Assembly: GCA_051294375.1 (NCBI GenBank)
Contig: CM119269.1
Span: 3,432,187-3,496,186 of the forward strand
Length of the DNA: 64,000 bases
From: Paraspadella gotoi
Taxonomy: Eukaryota > Chaetognatha
Reading direction: 5' to 3'
Part shown: piece by piece, positions 48,008 through 62,201 of the stretch
How the letters are laid out: each line of letters opens with the position of its first letter
Position numbering within the stretch: position 1 is the stretch's first letter
Position numbers and translations under genes: made by a program
The notes under the pieces: generated by a model
What the model saw: the letters and a program-made list of their open reading frames with translations, nothing else
Database searches by the model: none
What the model was told of the DNA's origin: nothing

Positions 48008-49033
48008 CCTCTCCTCTTCTTCTCTCTCTCTCTCCTTTCACCCACTTTTGCCCTTTTTCGTCGCCAACGAGGGTCACGATTTAATCGGAAAAATCATCGG
48101 AGGAGAAAAAATCTGGAAAATAGATCCCACGAAGATTCCGATCAAATTGAGAGAGAGAGGAGAGAGAGAGAGGAGAGGGACAGAAGAGAGAGAGGAGAGA
48201 GACGAGAGAGAGAGAGAGAAGAGAGACGAGAGAGACGGAGAGACAGAGACAGCGAGAATCTGGAAAAATTCCTGTTCGTCTTTAAATCTAAGTGGATGGA
48301 TTATAACAAATTGATCGAACCACGACACGACGACGTACGACGAGCGATCGAGACCGACGACGACGACGACGACATTTCGATCGTCAACACTTTAATCTCG
48401 AGTCATTGAAGACTTAGAGATGCAGGAAACCTCGCGGGCATGGATCACTCGATATTCTAAATTGCTCTAGGGCAAAGGACAAGATAATAATGACTAAACG
48501 GGGTCTTCTAACATTCGAAGTCTTTTTTTAAGCGTTTAGAGCGCGTCAGAATCTCCTTCGAGGCACTGGAGTGGCTTAATATCATTTACCCGTAATCTAT
48601 ATGAACGTAATATTAAAATTACGGCTAACGATTTGTCTTCCGTCCCGGTTCTCGCCTGTTAGGAATTTGTCGACAGCCTCTTCTTCGGTCACTCAAGCAC
48701 AACCTCATGTAAGGCTCACCAGCTTCGAATAGGCTTATAATATTACCAAATGATCAACTCTCAAGCACTTTATGACACTTTATGACATTTTATGATTGAA
48801 AAACTTCTCAGCCTTTTTGGAGGCACAGCTTCTTCCTTACTCGCAACCTCTAATAATAAAGCATTAGAGCACGGCTCCAAAGCAAAGTAAAGCATTAAAG
48901 CACGGCCCCCAAAGCAAAGCTCCTTCCTCTCTTTAAAAAAGTCGTTAAAAGTGATCGCACCAGGAATAAAAAGTCAGAAGCCGTCCGGCCTCACGTGGCC
49001 AAAGTGGCGTAGAATGCTGCATAAAGACTCTTT

Positions 49034-49105
<72 letters not shown>

Positions 49106-52100
49106 CTCTTCTCTCAATTAATCATAATTTGTGTATTTACTCCCGGGATGAGACAGTAAAAACATCGTAAAGGGAGGACAGGATTTTAGGTTCGTATTTT
49201 TATTTAGATGTTTTTGAAAGGTGGAAGAAGAGAGACGGAGGAAGAGAGAGTTAAACTTTAAATTAAAAACACTGTTGACTCAGTGAGCGCTAGTTATGTT
49301 AAATTGTTTGTTCATGTTGCTAGATTTTGAAAATTAAAGTCAGAGATCAAGTTCTGAAAACTTTTTTCTTTCCAATTTTTCTCTCTCTATGGCGATTGTT
49401 TTGTTTTCTCGAGAGCTCACAGCCTCACAGACTCACAGCCTCACAGCCTCCACCTCTCACTCTGTTTTCATTTGACTTTCTCCTCGGCCATGGAACGTGA
49501 CTCTCGGTTTGTTACTTTCCCGCGTTTCATTTCACATTTTCCTTAACTCTGTAATACTATTTCTGTTGTTAAAAGATTTTATTATCTTTCAGAGTACATT
49601 GTCTAATTAGCGTCTTTTTAGTTTTTATTTTTTTTCTAATATGCAGAAAAATCATATTTCTATTTTTTCTATGAAATATACAAATCGTATTTCATAGTAC
49701 GCATATATTCATTTTCACGACAATATTCCATCGTTTTTCTCTTTTAAATGTTATTTCTTTCTCTATTTTTTTCTTCATTTTTTCCTTCATTTTATTTCCT
49801 CTTTTATTTTCTCCTTCCTTTTTTTTCCGATCGTCATCCTTATGTCGTCACCATCTTCTTAATGAGCTCACAAGACACAAGACAACAAAAACAGAAACAT
49901 GAAAAACCTGAAAATTCCGCGAAAACAAGAGAGAAACAAGTCAAGTTAAAAAGGGAAAAAAAAGGCCAAATGCAGCATTTAAGAATGCTTAAGCAGATAA
50001 AAAAAATTTAATAGTTACAAAAAAACACGAAGAAAGAAAGAAACATAAAACAGAAAAATCAAAAAAGCCAGAGAGAGAAACGGAGACGAGCGAGCGGAGG
50101 TGGAAAACGCTAACGTTCTCGTTCTGCGCTCCGGAGACGAAAAAAAACAGTTTTCATAACAACGTGCGATTTCGATTTTTAAAAACGAGCTCCGTCATTT
50201 CATTTATGGCTCTTTTGTTGTCGGTAGAAATGGGCGATAAAACTTTGACAAATCACCCCCACGTTGTTATCATCTCCTTGTTCGTTAGTAATTTTCTTTG
50301 ATTTTTTTTTTCCTATCCGTTTTCTATCCTATTCCTATCCTATTCCTCTTAAATTTTGACAATTTGTCTTCGGTAACCGTCTCTCTCCCTCTCTATCTAT
50401 CTAGATCTTTCTTCTCCACTTCCTCCCTCTCTCCCTCAGTTTTCTCTCTCTCTCTCTCTCCCCGTCGTCTCTAACTTCTCGCGCGCGCATCCCGTCGCTT
50501 TCTCCCCTTACTTCTTTGCCGCGATATGCAAATGAGTTTATATGACCGGCGGGATCGCGCGGAGGCGGCTCCTGGTTGGTGGTCCGAGAGGAGATGATGC
50601 AATTAAGAAAAGCGGGACTGACGACGACGATGAGACGACGATGACGACGACGAAAACAGTGATGGTGATGGTGAATATATATAACGAGACATAAATTTCG
50701 CTCGTGAGTTTTTTAAATTGAGGCTATTTGTGAATAAATACCGTTTTCACGAAACCAACTTTTATCCGATTAACATCATTCAGTGTTTTATCACAATTTT
50801 CTCGGCCATTTTTATCACAACGACATCAGATATCGAGACGGACAAACTCGATACTTTCCTCACGATTATGTTTTCTTTTCGTTCGAGATTCGGATTCTCG
50901 GGCCAAATTGGAGAATCGATTTTAACTGATTTTCGTCTCCCGAGATTAGGGTGAATCGTGAATGTGCTGTGCTGATAAGGATGAATCGGTGAGAAGATGT
51001 TGATAGTGTGAACTGAGGAAGAAGATAAATGAAAAAGGAGAACGTGTTTTTTTGGAGAAAAACTACGTAGGTAATTATATATCGTGTATGTCTAGTAAAA
51101 AGGAAAACGGTGTCACATTGGATTTTTTTAAAATTGAGAAAATAATATTTTTAAATACATTTCATCAATTATTTAACGTTAGGGTTTAGACTTTTTAAAA
51201 AATGGCCATAAACCTTCAATAGAGAACGAACGAAGTGTGAAATTTAGATGATATCGGGATTACTCGATTTTTTTATCGGAAAACTTGAGTTACACTGATA
51301 TTTTAATGTGAGTTGTTGCGTCACAAACAGGGCGGAGAGAGAAAAAACAATGATCACTGCAGAAATTTATATTCTTTTTAAAAAATACCTTACCATTAAT
51401 AATACCAGTCACCTCCTCTTTCTAACCACAACTACTAAAATTGTATTGGTTTCATTTCCTTCAATGTAATAACTTGCTCCATGTAATAGCTCACCACCTT
51501 AAAATAACTACAATCAACAGTATCCACTACAAGATCATCTCTATCCCTTTGAAGTGCACATTTTTATATCTTCATCGCATTATCGTCAACCCTCGGCGCC
51601 TTTTATCTTTGAGAAAGTTTTCAATCACCAAAATCCGCTCGCGATCAAAATCTTTTTTTTTCTAAAACAAAAAAAAAATTTTTTCGTTTTTTCGTAATTT
51701 TGAAAGACTTGAAATCATTCCGAATATTTTTATTGAAGCTTCAGCGCCGGCGAGAGACGTCTACGATCTTTAAAAATTTATAATTTTTTTTATTGTATTT
51801 TACTCGCACGAACAAAAACAGAAGGAAAGCTATTTTTTGAAGTTTTCGGGTCTTTTTCCGTTTGTCGTATTGTATTAATTTCACGAAAATTCCATCGAAA
51901 AATAAATAAACTTTTTAAAAATAAAAAAAGCGGTGAGTAAAATATCGATATTAACTCAGGAAAAAACAATGGCGCTATTTATCAGTCTGCCAGATTTTTT
52001 TTTACGTCCTCGAAAAACGGAGATTTGCCTAACTCGGGTTAGTTGATGGTTATGATAAACGAACGTTTATTTAACACTTTGCTTTTTAATTAATTTTTTT

Positions 52101-52561
52101 CTTAATGATAAATAAAAACATAACGTGAACTGAAAAAAAAAAAACAACTAAACTAACCTATTCTAACCTTATAAATCTTAAACCCAATGCAAAGCAATTA
52201 ATGATTTGATCAACTAATTGTCTTTTTCTCCATCACTCCTTATTCCCTTCCCGCCACCTCAACACGTCTACTCTAAAGGTAAGTGACCGTTTTTTTTATC
52301 AAACTCAGTCTTAGTTGTTTTGAGTCGTCGTTCAGTCAACTTCTAAGTAAATCGTTTTTTAGTTTACATTTTTTCTGATTTCGACTGATTTGACATTTTT
52401 AAGCTTTAAGTTTTCGCGATTTTATCTTTGCTTCGCCGACGGTTACCGCGTCCTCTTATATCGTTCCGACCGTCAACTTCACTTGCAATTAGGAGTTGGG
52501 GGAAAAGTCGCTTAAATATTATGTATTTCTCTCTCTCTCTTCTCTCTCTCTCCTCTCTCTC

Positions 52562-52611
<50 letters not shown>

Positions 52612-53279
52612 TCTGATGTTTTCTTAGTTTTACCAACTTGCAACAATTTTTAGTCCATCACTATAACTTTAACCCAAATCTGTATTTTAAGACAAAGTTT
52701 TCACCTATGAAGGTAATAAATTAAGCTCTAAGCATCAAAAAGGCGCCCCAGGTTCTGATTTACGAAAAACCAAAAATTCGGTTGGGTGAAAGCAACAATA
52801 ATAACTAGCATAAAAAATATAGCTATGGTTGAATAACTGCCTTGTCTTTGTGATTATTCAACGAACGAACCCAACATGTTGAAAAAAAGAGTTCTTAGAA
52901 ATAAATTATATTGAAAAGCATGGCGTCATAGTTTTCACGTCACAACGATAATAAACCATATCATCCTATTTTCTTGAAAAAAAAAAAACAAACAAAAAAA
53001 CTTGCCATTCACGCGCGAACTCGTTTAATATTCGGAATTCGTAAATTCAGTGATTGACCAATCAGACGGTGAATTTTTAGAGCATCGGTCTGGATTCGTT
53101 CGTGATTCGTTCGATAAATCGTCATGGCGTATTTGACGGTCAGTGATGATGAATAATAGGATATCCTGTAATCGGTGCCCATATATGTAGCGCTTTCTCG
53201 TGCAGAAAATTGATATCGGAATGGGAAGAGAGAGACGACGACGACGGACGACGACGACGGACGACGACGACGACAGTGT

Positions 53280-53366
53280 ATGCGAACGACGAAGACGGCG
53301 ACGCCCATAACCAAACTCGTGTGAAAGAAAAAACAATTAATTTTCGCTAATCATTAAATATGTTAT

Positions 53367-53430
<64 letters not shown>

Positions 53431-53460
53431 CTCTCTCTCTCTCTCTCTTCTCTCTCTCCC
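53280..53460. repeat. junction segment and (CT)n array
   Basis: GACGAAGACGGCGACGCCCATAACC (about 53,289) is the reverse complement of 39,147-39,171, showing how the reference locus continues past its 37,720 gap. The CT array is at 53,369-53,460. Confidence 0.8.
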
Positions 53461-54543
53461 TCCCTCCTTCCCCCTTACTCACTTTTACTGTAAATAATTC
53501 AATATAGTAGTAAATTAATCATCAGCAAAAACGAGGGCCCACATTGCGACTGATAATCGTTTGGAACTTGGGAGAGGCAAAAATCAAAAAACATTTTCTC
53601 TTTTTATTCTTTACACGCAAGTGTAACCCATTTCCTTTCTTCTTCCCTTCATTATACTTTTTTTCTTCTTTCTTCTTTCTTTCTTTCTTTCTTTCTTCTT
53701 TCTTTATTTTCTTTCTTTTTCTTTTCTTCTTTTTCTTTTCTTTTCTTTCTTTCTTTCTTTCTTTCTTTTCTTTTCTTTTCTTTTCTTATTCTTTTTTTTT
53801 CTTTTCTTTTTCTTTTCTTTTCTTTTCTTTCTTTTTCTTTTCTTCTTCTCAACCACGCTTTCTAAATTTATCGAGAAATAAAACATATTTAAGCGAACTA
53901 AAAAATAGACTAAAATCTTTTTTTTTAAAGTCATATTTCCCCCGGGCGCCCATTTCCTGGCGATAAAAAAAGTGCGTAACTTCCGTTTTTCGAGTTTTTA
54001 AGTTAGACTTTGAAAATCTCGCTCCCGAAGATTTCTACCAATATACCATCATATATTTTTTACATTCAATACATCCCTCCTCCGTTCCACCTCTCTCTCT
54101 CTCTTCCTCTCTTCTCTCTCTCCCCCCCCTCTCTCTCTCTCTCTTCTCNNNNNNNNNNNNNNNNNNNNNNNNNTCTCTCTCTCTCTCTCTCTCTCTCAAA
54201 CTCTTGCTCGCTCGATTTTCTCATTTCGATTCAAAACCAAACTACAAAATGTAAATAATATTTCAACTGCTCTTTTTTTTTTACTTTTTGCCCTTGAAAA
54301 TAAATTTCGACAATAAAGTAAATCTTTTTATTGTACGGGTTAAACTTTTATTTTATAAAGATTATTAAATTGGAAGATTATCATTTTTCTTATGTTTACG
54401 TTTACGTATTTTTGATAAACCTCTAACCTTTATATTGATTTGGAAAATGAGTTGGTTTATGCGACAAGTCCCTGATGTTTCTTTGTTTTTATCCTGAGGA
54501 TTCTAATTCTTTTCGTTATTGACACAAAACATTTAAAACCTCA
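53460..54543 (-). repeat. second repeat family, copy 4, inverted
   Basis: Reverse complement of about 37,960-38,985, interrupted by a 25-N gap at 54,149-54,173 within its CT array and ending at another gap at 54,544. Confidence 0.88.
54149..54173. other. 25-N assembly gap inside a CT array
   Basis: Unknown bases flanked by CT repeats on both sides. Confidence 1.
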
Positions 54544-54568
54544 NNNNNNNNNNNNNNNNNNNNNNNNN
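54544..54568. other. 25-N assembly gap
   Basis: Unknown bases at the change from inverted to direct orientation. Confidence 1.
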
Positions 54569-54738
54569 ACGACGATAACAACAAATCAAACGAGACTGCT
54601 CGGATAAAAATGATTTATTTTTTTTCTGAGTCGAAGCATGAATAAGATCAATTTGATTATTTATATACTGAATCTCACTTCGCTATTTACCGGATAAAAA
54701 GAATAAAAAAACAGAAGATAAGAAAGGAAAAGGAAAGG

Positions 54739-54798
<60 letters not shown>

Positions 54799-56091
54799 AG
54801 AGAAAGAGAGAGAGAGAGAGAGAGAAGAGAGGAGAGAGGGGAAAGAGGAGAGAGAGAAAAAGATCCGATTTTTTAAGTTCTCCCGGATAGAGAGCGAGAG
54901 TTTTTTTTTTTTTTTCAAAGTGTTTCGAGCCGTCGCTTTTACCTCAAGATATAGACGAAATAAAAAGTACAATATTTAGGAAAAAAATTCACAAAGAAAA
55001 TAGGGAATTAAAAGAAACATTGACAGGGGGCGCAGGTGAACTGACAAAGACGACATTGACGACGACGACAAACGACAAAGACGACGACCTCCAAATCAAA
55101 GTAATGAAAACCGGCTTATGACAAAAAAAGACATTCATGAAGTCACGACTTGAATGGTCTGGAAGGGAAAACCACTGTACGTAACGATCCTGAGAAAAAA
55201 GAAAATAAGAAATAAAATAAGGTAAGAAAACGGAAGAAAGAAAAAATAAAAAGACTTGAAGCAAAAGAGCTATTAAAAAAGCAAAAGGAAAATTAAAAAA
55301 AAAACTGATCCATTTCGACTTGAATTCTATTCTGAAAAAAAAAAAATCAAAATACGGAATACATACGTGTAATATATTTAATATTTCACTTTTTATTTAC
55401 TGTAATTTTTAATTATTGTTTAAAAAAATTGTATATAATGTATTTACAACATCCTACAACTTTGAAAGTTTCCGACGGGTGGTCGCCGACCCAAATCGTT
55501 TACGGTCGAAACCGAAGAGCAAATTTTGGAAAACAACACGAACTCGCCTTTCGAATTCGTCATTAAAAGAGGACCCGGGATGGCGGGCCTTTGGCGGGCG
55601 GAGCGAAAGGAATTCAAAACCAGTTTTTGAAATGAGGAAAAAAGGGTCATAGACCTGAAATAGAAGAAATCGTGGACAGGAGGAGATGTAAGCGATTAGG
55701 GATTAAATCTTTATCTAGAAAGTTTAAATGTTTAAGTCCAAGAGTTATTGAGGTTTTAAATGTTTTGTGTCAATAACGAAAAGAATTAGAATCTCAGGAT
55801 AAAACAAAGAAACATCAGGGACTTGTCGCATAAACCAAAACTCATTTTCCAAATTCAATATAAAGGTTAGAGGTTTATAAAATACGTAAACGTAAATAAA
55901 GAAAAATGATAATCTTCCAATTTAATAATCTTTAGAAAATAAAAGTTTAACCGGTACAATAAAAGAATTTACTATTGTCGAGAGCCGAAATTTATTTTCA
56001 AGGGCAAAAAGTAAAAAAAAAGAGCAGTTGAAATATTATTTACATTTGTAGTTGGGTTTGAATCGAAATGAGAAAATCGAGCGAGCAGAAG

Positions 56092-56175
<84 letters not shown>

Positions 56176-56640
56176 AGAGAGGCGTGAACGGGAGGAGGGA
56201 GTATTCGAATGTAAAAAATATGATGTATATTCGGTCAGAAATCTTCGGAGCGAGATTTTCAAAGTCTAACTTAAATACTCGAAAAACGAAGTTACCGACT
56301 TTTTTTATCGCGCCAGGAAATGGGGACGCCCGGGGAAAATATTGACTTTAAAAAAAAAGATTTTAGTCTATTTTTTTAGTTCGCTTAAATACTGTTTTAT
56401 TTCTCGATTAAATTTAGAGCGTGGTTGAGAAAGGAAAGAAAAGAAAGAAAAGAAAAAGAAAAGAAAAGAAAAGAAAAGAAAAGAAAAGAAAAGAAAAAGA
56501 AAAAGAAAAAAAAAGAAAAGAAAGAAAGAAAGAAAGAAAGAAAGAGAAGAGAAAGAAAGAAGAAAGAAAGAAAGAAAAAGAAAGAAGAAAGATAAAGAAT
56601 AGAAAGAAATAATAGAAATAAAAGAAGAAGAAAGAAGAAA
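54569..56640 (+). repeat. left arm of a large inverted repeat, second family copy 3
   Basis: Reverse-complementary to about 59,270-61,420. Landmarks are TTCTCCCGGATAGAGAGCG (54,879) against CTCTCTATCCGGGAGAA (61,056), and GGACCCGGGATGGCGGGC (55,572) against GCCCGCCATCCCGGGTCC (60,325). It includes GA arrays at 54,741-54,852 and 56,095-56,181. Confidence 0.9.
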
Positions 56641-56644
56641 GAAA

Positions 56645-56654
56645 ACCGCGCACG

Positions 56655-56693
<39 letters not shown>

Positions 56694-57000
56694 CGTACTC
56701 TCGATAGATCCGCTCAGTCAATTTCGGGTTTTAGTACTTCTCCTCCTTTCATTTTTCTTCCTTAGAAAACCAAAACAAAAAATAATAAACAAAAATGTTT
56801 AGAAATTCTTAACATTCTCCCATTTTCTTTATTTTTTTTTCCTCCAACCGTTCGAACTTTTCAAAGGGGAATCAACCTCGAAGCGAATTTTTCTCGTTTC
56901 TTCACCAAGCGTCAAAAAATTCAACGTCCCCCCTTAAAAAATAAGCCGTCGGGAGTTTTCGTTGACGAATAGAAATTGAAAAAAAAAAACGAAGAGACGA
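56645..57000 (+). repeat. segment directly repeated at about 61,430-61,795
   Basis: The (CGT)n array at 56,658-56,693 is followed by CCGCTCAGTCAATTTCGGGT and CTTCGAAC-type flanks that recur in the same order at 61,500 onward. Confidence 0.88.
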
Positions 57001-57067
57001 AGGAGTGCTTCTCACGACATCTTCATCAGAGAAATATCGCTCTCTGCTCTAACTCCTACATTCTTCG

Positions 57068-58855
57068 GATCTTTTTGTTTCTAAACTATAAAAAATATTT
57101 TTTTCGTTCTTTTCCCGTAAGTTTTGAAAAGACTTGAAATCATTCCGTAATTGATTTTTTATGAGGCTTAGCCGCCGCAGTCCGACGAACGGAGAACGTC
57201 AATCGATCTTAAAAAATTTATAATTTTTTTTTACTATTTACCGCACGAAAAAAAAGAAGGAAGACTATTTTCTGAAGTTCTTCGGGGGTCCTTTCCGGTT
57301 GTCGGTAATTGTACCCTTAATTTTCAGACGCAGGAAATTCCATCGAAAATAATATAAGAACTTTTAAATAATTAAAAAAGACGCCTGAGTAAATATCGAT
57401 ATTAATCTCAGGAAAAACATGGCCGCTATTTAGTCAGTGCCAGATTCTTTTTCACCCGTCTTCGAAAAAGCGGAGATTTGCCTAACTCGGTTATTAGTTC
57501 GTATGATTATAAGCGAACTTGAATGTACAACCTATAACATTTGCTTTTAATTAATTTATTTTTGTCTTTAATGATAATATAAAAACATAACGTGTGATAC
57601 TGGAAACAAAAAAAAAAAAACAACTAAACCTAACCTATCTTCTAACTTAATATAATCTTATAACCAATGCAAAGCATAATTAATGATCTGAGTCAAACTA
57701 ATTTGTCTTTTCCTCCATATACCTTTATTCCATTCTCCGCCCCAACTCTCAACACGTCGACTTCTCTAAGGTAGGCGTTATGAGTGATCGTGTCTTTATC
57801 AAACTCGATCTTAGTGTGGTTTGATGTCGTCGCTTCTGTTTCACTTCTAAGTAAAACGTTTTTAGTTACAGTGTTTTTCTGAATTTCAACCTGAATTTTG
57901 ACATTTTTAAGCTCTTTAAAAGTTTCGCGATTTTACTTTGCTTCGCGACGTTACCGCCGGTCCTCCTTAGTAATCGTTCTTCGACCGCGCTGCAACTCTC
58001 AACTTGCAATTAGAGGTTGGGCGACAAAATGTCGCTTAAACCTATATGGTATTACTTCTCCTCTGTCTTCTCATCTCTTCTTCTCTCTCTAATCTCGTCC
58101 TCTCTCCTCTGTCTTCTCTCTCTCTCTCTCCTCCTCTTGATGTTTCTTAGTATTTAACAACTGCCAGACAATTGGTTTAGTCCCATGCACTATAGCCTTC
58201 ACCCAAAATCTCGTATTTTAAGACAAAAGTTTCACTACTGACACGTTACCAAATTATAAGCTCTAAACTCAGAAAAAGGCGCCCGAGGTTCTGATTATAA
58301 CGAACACCATAACGATATTCATCGCCGGCTTATGGGCTGTTCAAAGCAAGAATATACACTTAGCATTAAAAAATATATGCTATGGTTGAATCAACTGCCT
58401 TGTCCTTTGCTGAATTAATATCCAAACAGAAACTGTGAAAAAAAGTCCCTTAGAAATAAATAATATATTGAAAAAGCATGGCGTCATAGTTGTTCCACGT
58501 TCACAACGAATAATAAACCATATCATCCTATTTTCGAAAAAAAAAAAAACAAAGCAAAAAAACTCGGCTCATTCACGCCGGAACTCGTTTTAATATTTCG
58601 GCCCTAATTTCGTAAATTCAGTGATTGACCATCGACGACGTGAATTTTTAGAGGCATCTCTGGTGATCGTTCCGTGATTCGTTCGAATAGAATCGTCCAT
58701 GGCGTTATTTTGCGACGCGTTCAGTGATGTCGAAAAAGGAGATTGAGTCCGTAACTTCGTCGCTAATAATGTAGCGTCTTTCCTCGGTGAGAAAATTGCT
58801 ACTCCGGAATGCGGAAAGAGAACGACGACGTCACGACGACGAGACGACGACGACA
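57068..58855 (+). repeat. third, length-inflated copy of 36,150-37,719
   Basis: Collinear with the end of the reference locus but 1,788 bp against 1,570. The excess comes from scattered one- and two-base insertions throughout, including in the CT and GAC arrays. Confidence 0.88.
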
Positions 58856-58985
58856 GCCAGTGGATGACGACGGAACGAAGACGGCGACGCCTAATACAAA
58901 CTCGTTGTTGAAAATAGTGAAGATAACAATAATTCTGACTATAAATCATTTTTTAACATTATGTATTCTCTCTCTCTCTCTCCAG

Positions 58986-59021
<36 letters not shown>

Positions 59022-59039
59022 GCTCTCTCCTCTCTCTCT

Positions 59040-61420
59040 CTCTCCCTCCCGTCCCTCCCTTCGCCCCCTTACTCACTCCTACTTGTAAATAATCAAATAT
59101 TAGTGTTAAATAATCATATCCAGCAAAACGAGGCCCAGGCATCATTGCGACTGATAATCGTTGGGCATTGGGAGAGCAAAAATCCAAAAACATTTTCTCT
59201 TTACTTATTTCTTTTACACGCAATGTAACCCATTCCTGCGTTCTTTCCCCCTTCTTCATTAATTTTTTTTTTTCTTTCTTTCTTCTTCTTCTTTCTTTCT
59301 TTCCTTTTATTTCTTTATTCTTTCTTTTTCTTTTCTTTTTCTTTTTCTTTTCTTTTCTTTTCTTTTCTTTTCTTTTCTTTTCTTTTCTTTTTCTTTCTTT
59401 CTTTTTTTCTTTTCTTTCTTCTTTCTCAACCACGCTCTAAATTTAAATCGAGAAATAAAAACAGTATTTAAGCGATACTAAAAATAATAGACTAAAATCT
59501 TTTTTTTTTAAAGTCAATATTTCCTGCCCGGGCGTCCCGATTTCACCTGGCGCATAAAAATCCGGTACTTCGTTTTTTCAGAGTTTTTAAGTTAGACTTT
59601 GAAAATCTCGCTCCGAAGATTTCTCGACGCGAGAATATACATCATATTTTTTATACACTTCGAATACCTTCCTCCCGTTCACGCTCTCTCTCTTCCTCGC
59701 TCTCACCATCTCTCTCTGCTCTCTCTCTCTCTCTCCTCCTCTCTCTCTCGTCTCTCTCCTCCTCTCTCTTCTCTCTCTCTCACTCTCTCATACGTCTTCT
59801 CGCTCGATTTTCTCATTTCGATTCAAAACCAAACAAAAATGTAAATAATATTTCAACACCTGCTTTTTTTTTTACTTTTGCCCTTAAAATAAAATTTCGA
59901 CGCTCGCGCGCACTCTCACAATAAAGTAAATCTTTTTATTGTACGTGTTAAACTTTTATTTTCTAAGATTATTAAATTGGAAGATTATCATTTTTCTTAT
60001 ATTTACTTTTACGTATTTTTTGAAAAACCTCTAACCTTTATATTGATTTGGAAAAATGAGTTGGTTTATGCGACAAGTCCCTGATGTTTCTTCTGTTCTT
60101 ATCCTGAGGATTCTAATTCTCTTTCGTTATTGACCAAAACATTTAAAACTCCTCAAAACACTTTACTTAAACATTTAGATTTTCTTTCTAGATAAAGAGT
60201 TTAATCCCTGAATCGCTTACATCTCCCACTCGTCCCACGATTTCTTCTATTTCAGTCTATGACTCCCTTTTTTTCCTTTATTTCAAAACTGGTTTTGAAT
60301 TCCTTTCGCTGCCGCCCGCCAAAGCCCGCCATCCCGGGTCCTTTTAATGACGAATTTCGAAAGGCGAGTTCGTGTTGGTTCCAAATTTGCTCTTCGGTTT
60401 CGACGACCCGTAAAACGATTTGGGTCGGTCGACCACCCGTCGGAAACTTTAAAGTTGTAGGATGTTGTAAATACATTATACTATATCAATTTTTTTAAAA
60501 ACTTAAATAATTAAAAATTACAGTAAATAAAAGTGAAATATTAATATATTACCGTATTTATTGATGTATTCGACGGTATTTGCATTTTTTTTTTTCAGAA
60601 TAGAATTCAAGATCGAAATGGATCAGTTTTTTTTTTAATTTTCCTTTGCTTTTTTATTAATAGCTCCTTTTGCTTCAAGTCTTTTTATTTTTTCTTTCTT
60701 CCGTTTTCTGTACCATTTTATTTCTTATTTTCTTTTTTATTTCTTATTTTCCTTTTTTCTCAGGATTCGTTACGTACAGTGGTTTTCCCTTCCACCAGAT
60801 CATTCAAGTCGTGAGCTCATGAATGTCTTTTTTCGTCATAAGCCGGTTTTCATTACTTTGATTTGGAGGTCCGTCCGTCTTTGTCGTCGTCAAAGTGTCG
60901 TCATTTGTCCGCAGTTCACCTGTCGCCCCCTGTCAATGCTTTCTTTTAATTCCCTATACTTCTTTGTGAATTTTTTTCCTAAATATGTACTTTTTCATTT
61001 CGTATTATCTTGAGGTAAAAGCGACGGCTCGAACACTTTGAAAAAAAAACTTCTCGCTCTCTATCCGGGAGAAACTTAAGAAAATCGGATTCTTTTCTCT
61101 CTCTCCTTCTCTCTCTCTCTCCTTCTCTCTCTTCCTTTCTCTCTTCTCTTTCTCTCTTCTCTCTCTCTATTTCTTCTCCTCCTCTCTCCTACTCTCACTC
61201 TCTCCTCTCTCTACTCTCCTCCTCTCTCTCCTCCCTTTCTTTTCTTCTCCTTATCTTATTTTTTTTATCCGGTTATAGTTCGTAAGTGAAGATTCAGTAT
61301 TATAATATATCAAATATTGACTTATTCATGGTGGCTTCGATCATAGAAAAAAAGATAAATCATTTCTTATCCGAGCCAAGTACTCTCTTTTTGCGTTCGT
61401 TGATTGTTGTTATCTCGTCT
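59040..61420 (-). repeat. right arm of the large inverted repeat, second family copy 5
   Basis: Inverted relative to 54,569-56,640, and the 59,040-59,200 part matches 53,460-53,600. Low-complexity parts are the TTTC tract at 59,270-59,425 and CT arrays at 59,685-59,790 and 61,100-61,240. Confidence 0.9.
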
Positions 61421-61429
61421 CGTCTCGTC

Positions 61430-62018
61430 AGTCGTCGTCGTCGGTCGGTCGCGTCGTCGTCGTTCGTTCGTCGTCGTCCGTTACTGTCTCTCGTATAGAT
61501 TCCGCTCAGTCAATTTCGGGTTTTAGTACTTCTCCTCCTCATTTTTCTCTTAGAAAATCCAAAACATAAAAATAATAAACAAAAAATTGTTTAGGAATTC
61601 TTAAACATTCTCCCCATTTCTTTTATTTTTTTTCCTCCAATCCGTTCGAACTTTTCAATAGGGGAATCAAACCGTCGAGCGAATTTTCTCGTTTCTCACT
61701 CACAGCTCAAAAAATTCATATCGTCCCCCTTTTAAAAAAAATAAGCCGTTCGGAGTTTTCCGTTGACTGGAATAGAAATGAAAAAAAAAAAACGCAAGAA
61801 AAAGACAGAAAAATAAATTAACAAAATATAGGACAGATCTTGAAAACCTTTCCAAAGGAAGAGAAAAGAGAGAGAAGGGAAAAAAAGAAGGGGAAGGGAA
61901 AAGAGGAAAAAAAGGAAAAAGAGAAAAAGGAAAGGAAGGGGAAAGAAAAAAAAAGAAGAATTCCATAATGATCTCTTCGTTGTCTCATTCCGCGATCTCC
62001 TCTCCTTTTTTTTTTCCT
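61430..62018 (+). repeat. direct repeat of 56,645-57,000, then of 62,044-62,260
   Basis: The first part matches 56,645-57,000. The last part (AAGAAAAAGACAGAAAAATAAATTAACAA region, 61,795-62,018) is repeated after the gap at 62,044 onward. Confidence 0.85.
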
Positions 62019-62043
62019 NNNNNNNNNNNNNNNNNNNNNNNNN
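62019..62043. other. 25-N assembly gap
   Basis: Last of the seven 25-N gaps, between two copies of the same 220-bp segment. Confidence 1.
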
Positions 62044-62106
62044 CCAAGAAAAAGACAAAAAAAATAAATTAACAAAAATAAAGGACAGATCTTGAAAAAC
62101 TTTCAA

Positions 62107-62107
62107 A

Positions 62108-62196
<89 letters not shown>
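62107..62196. repeat. (GA)n microsatellite
   Basis: GA array with a few interruptions. The corresponding stretch before the gap (61,860-61,950) is much more degenerate. Confidence 0.95.

Positions 62197-62201
<5 letters not shown>

Larger units (their letters stand above)
42695..53265 (+). repeat. second, indel-rich copy of the 10.5-kb locus
   Basis: This is collinear with 27,231-37,719 over its full length. Differences are dominated by single-base insertions and deletions, often in homopolymers, at all codon positions and in non-coding DNA alike. Confidence 0.92.
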
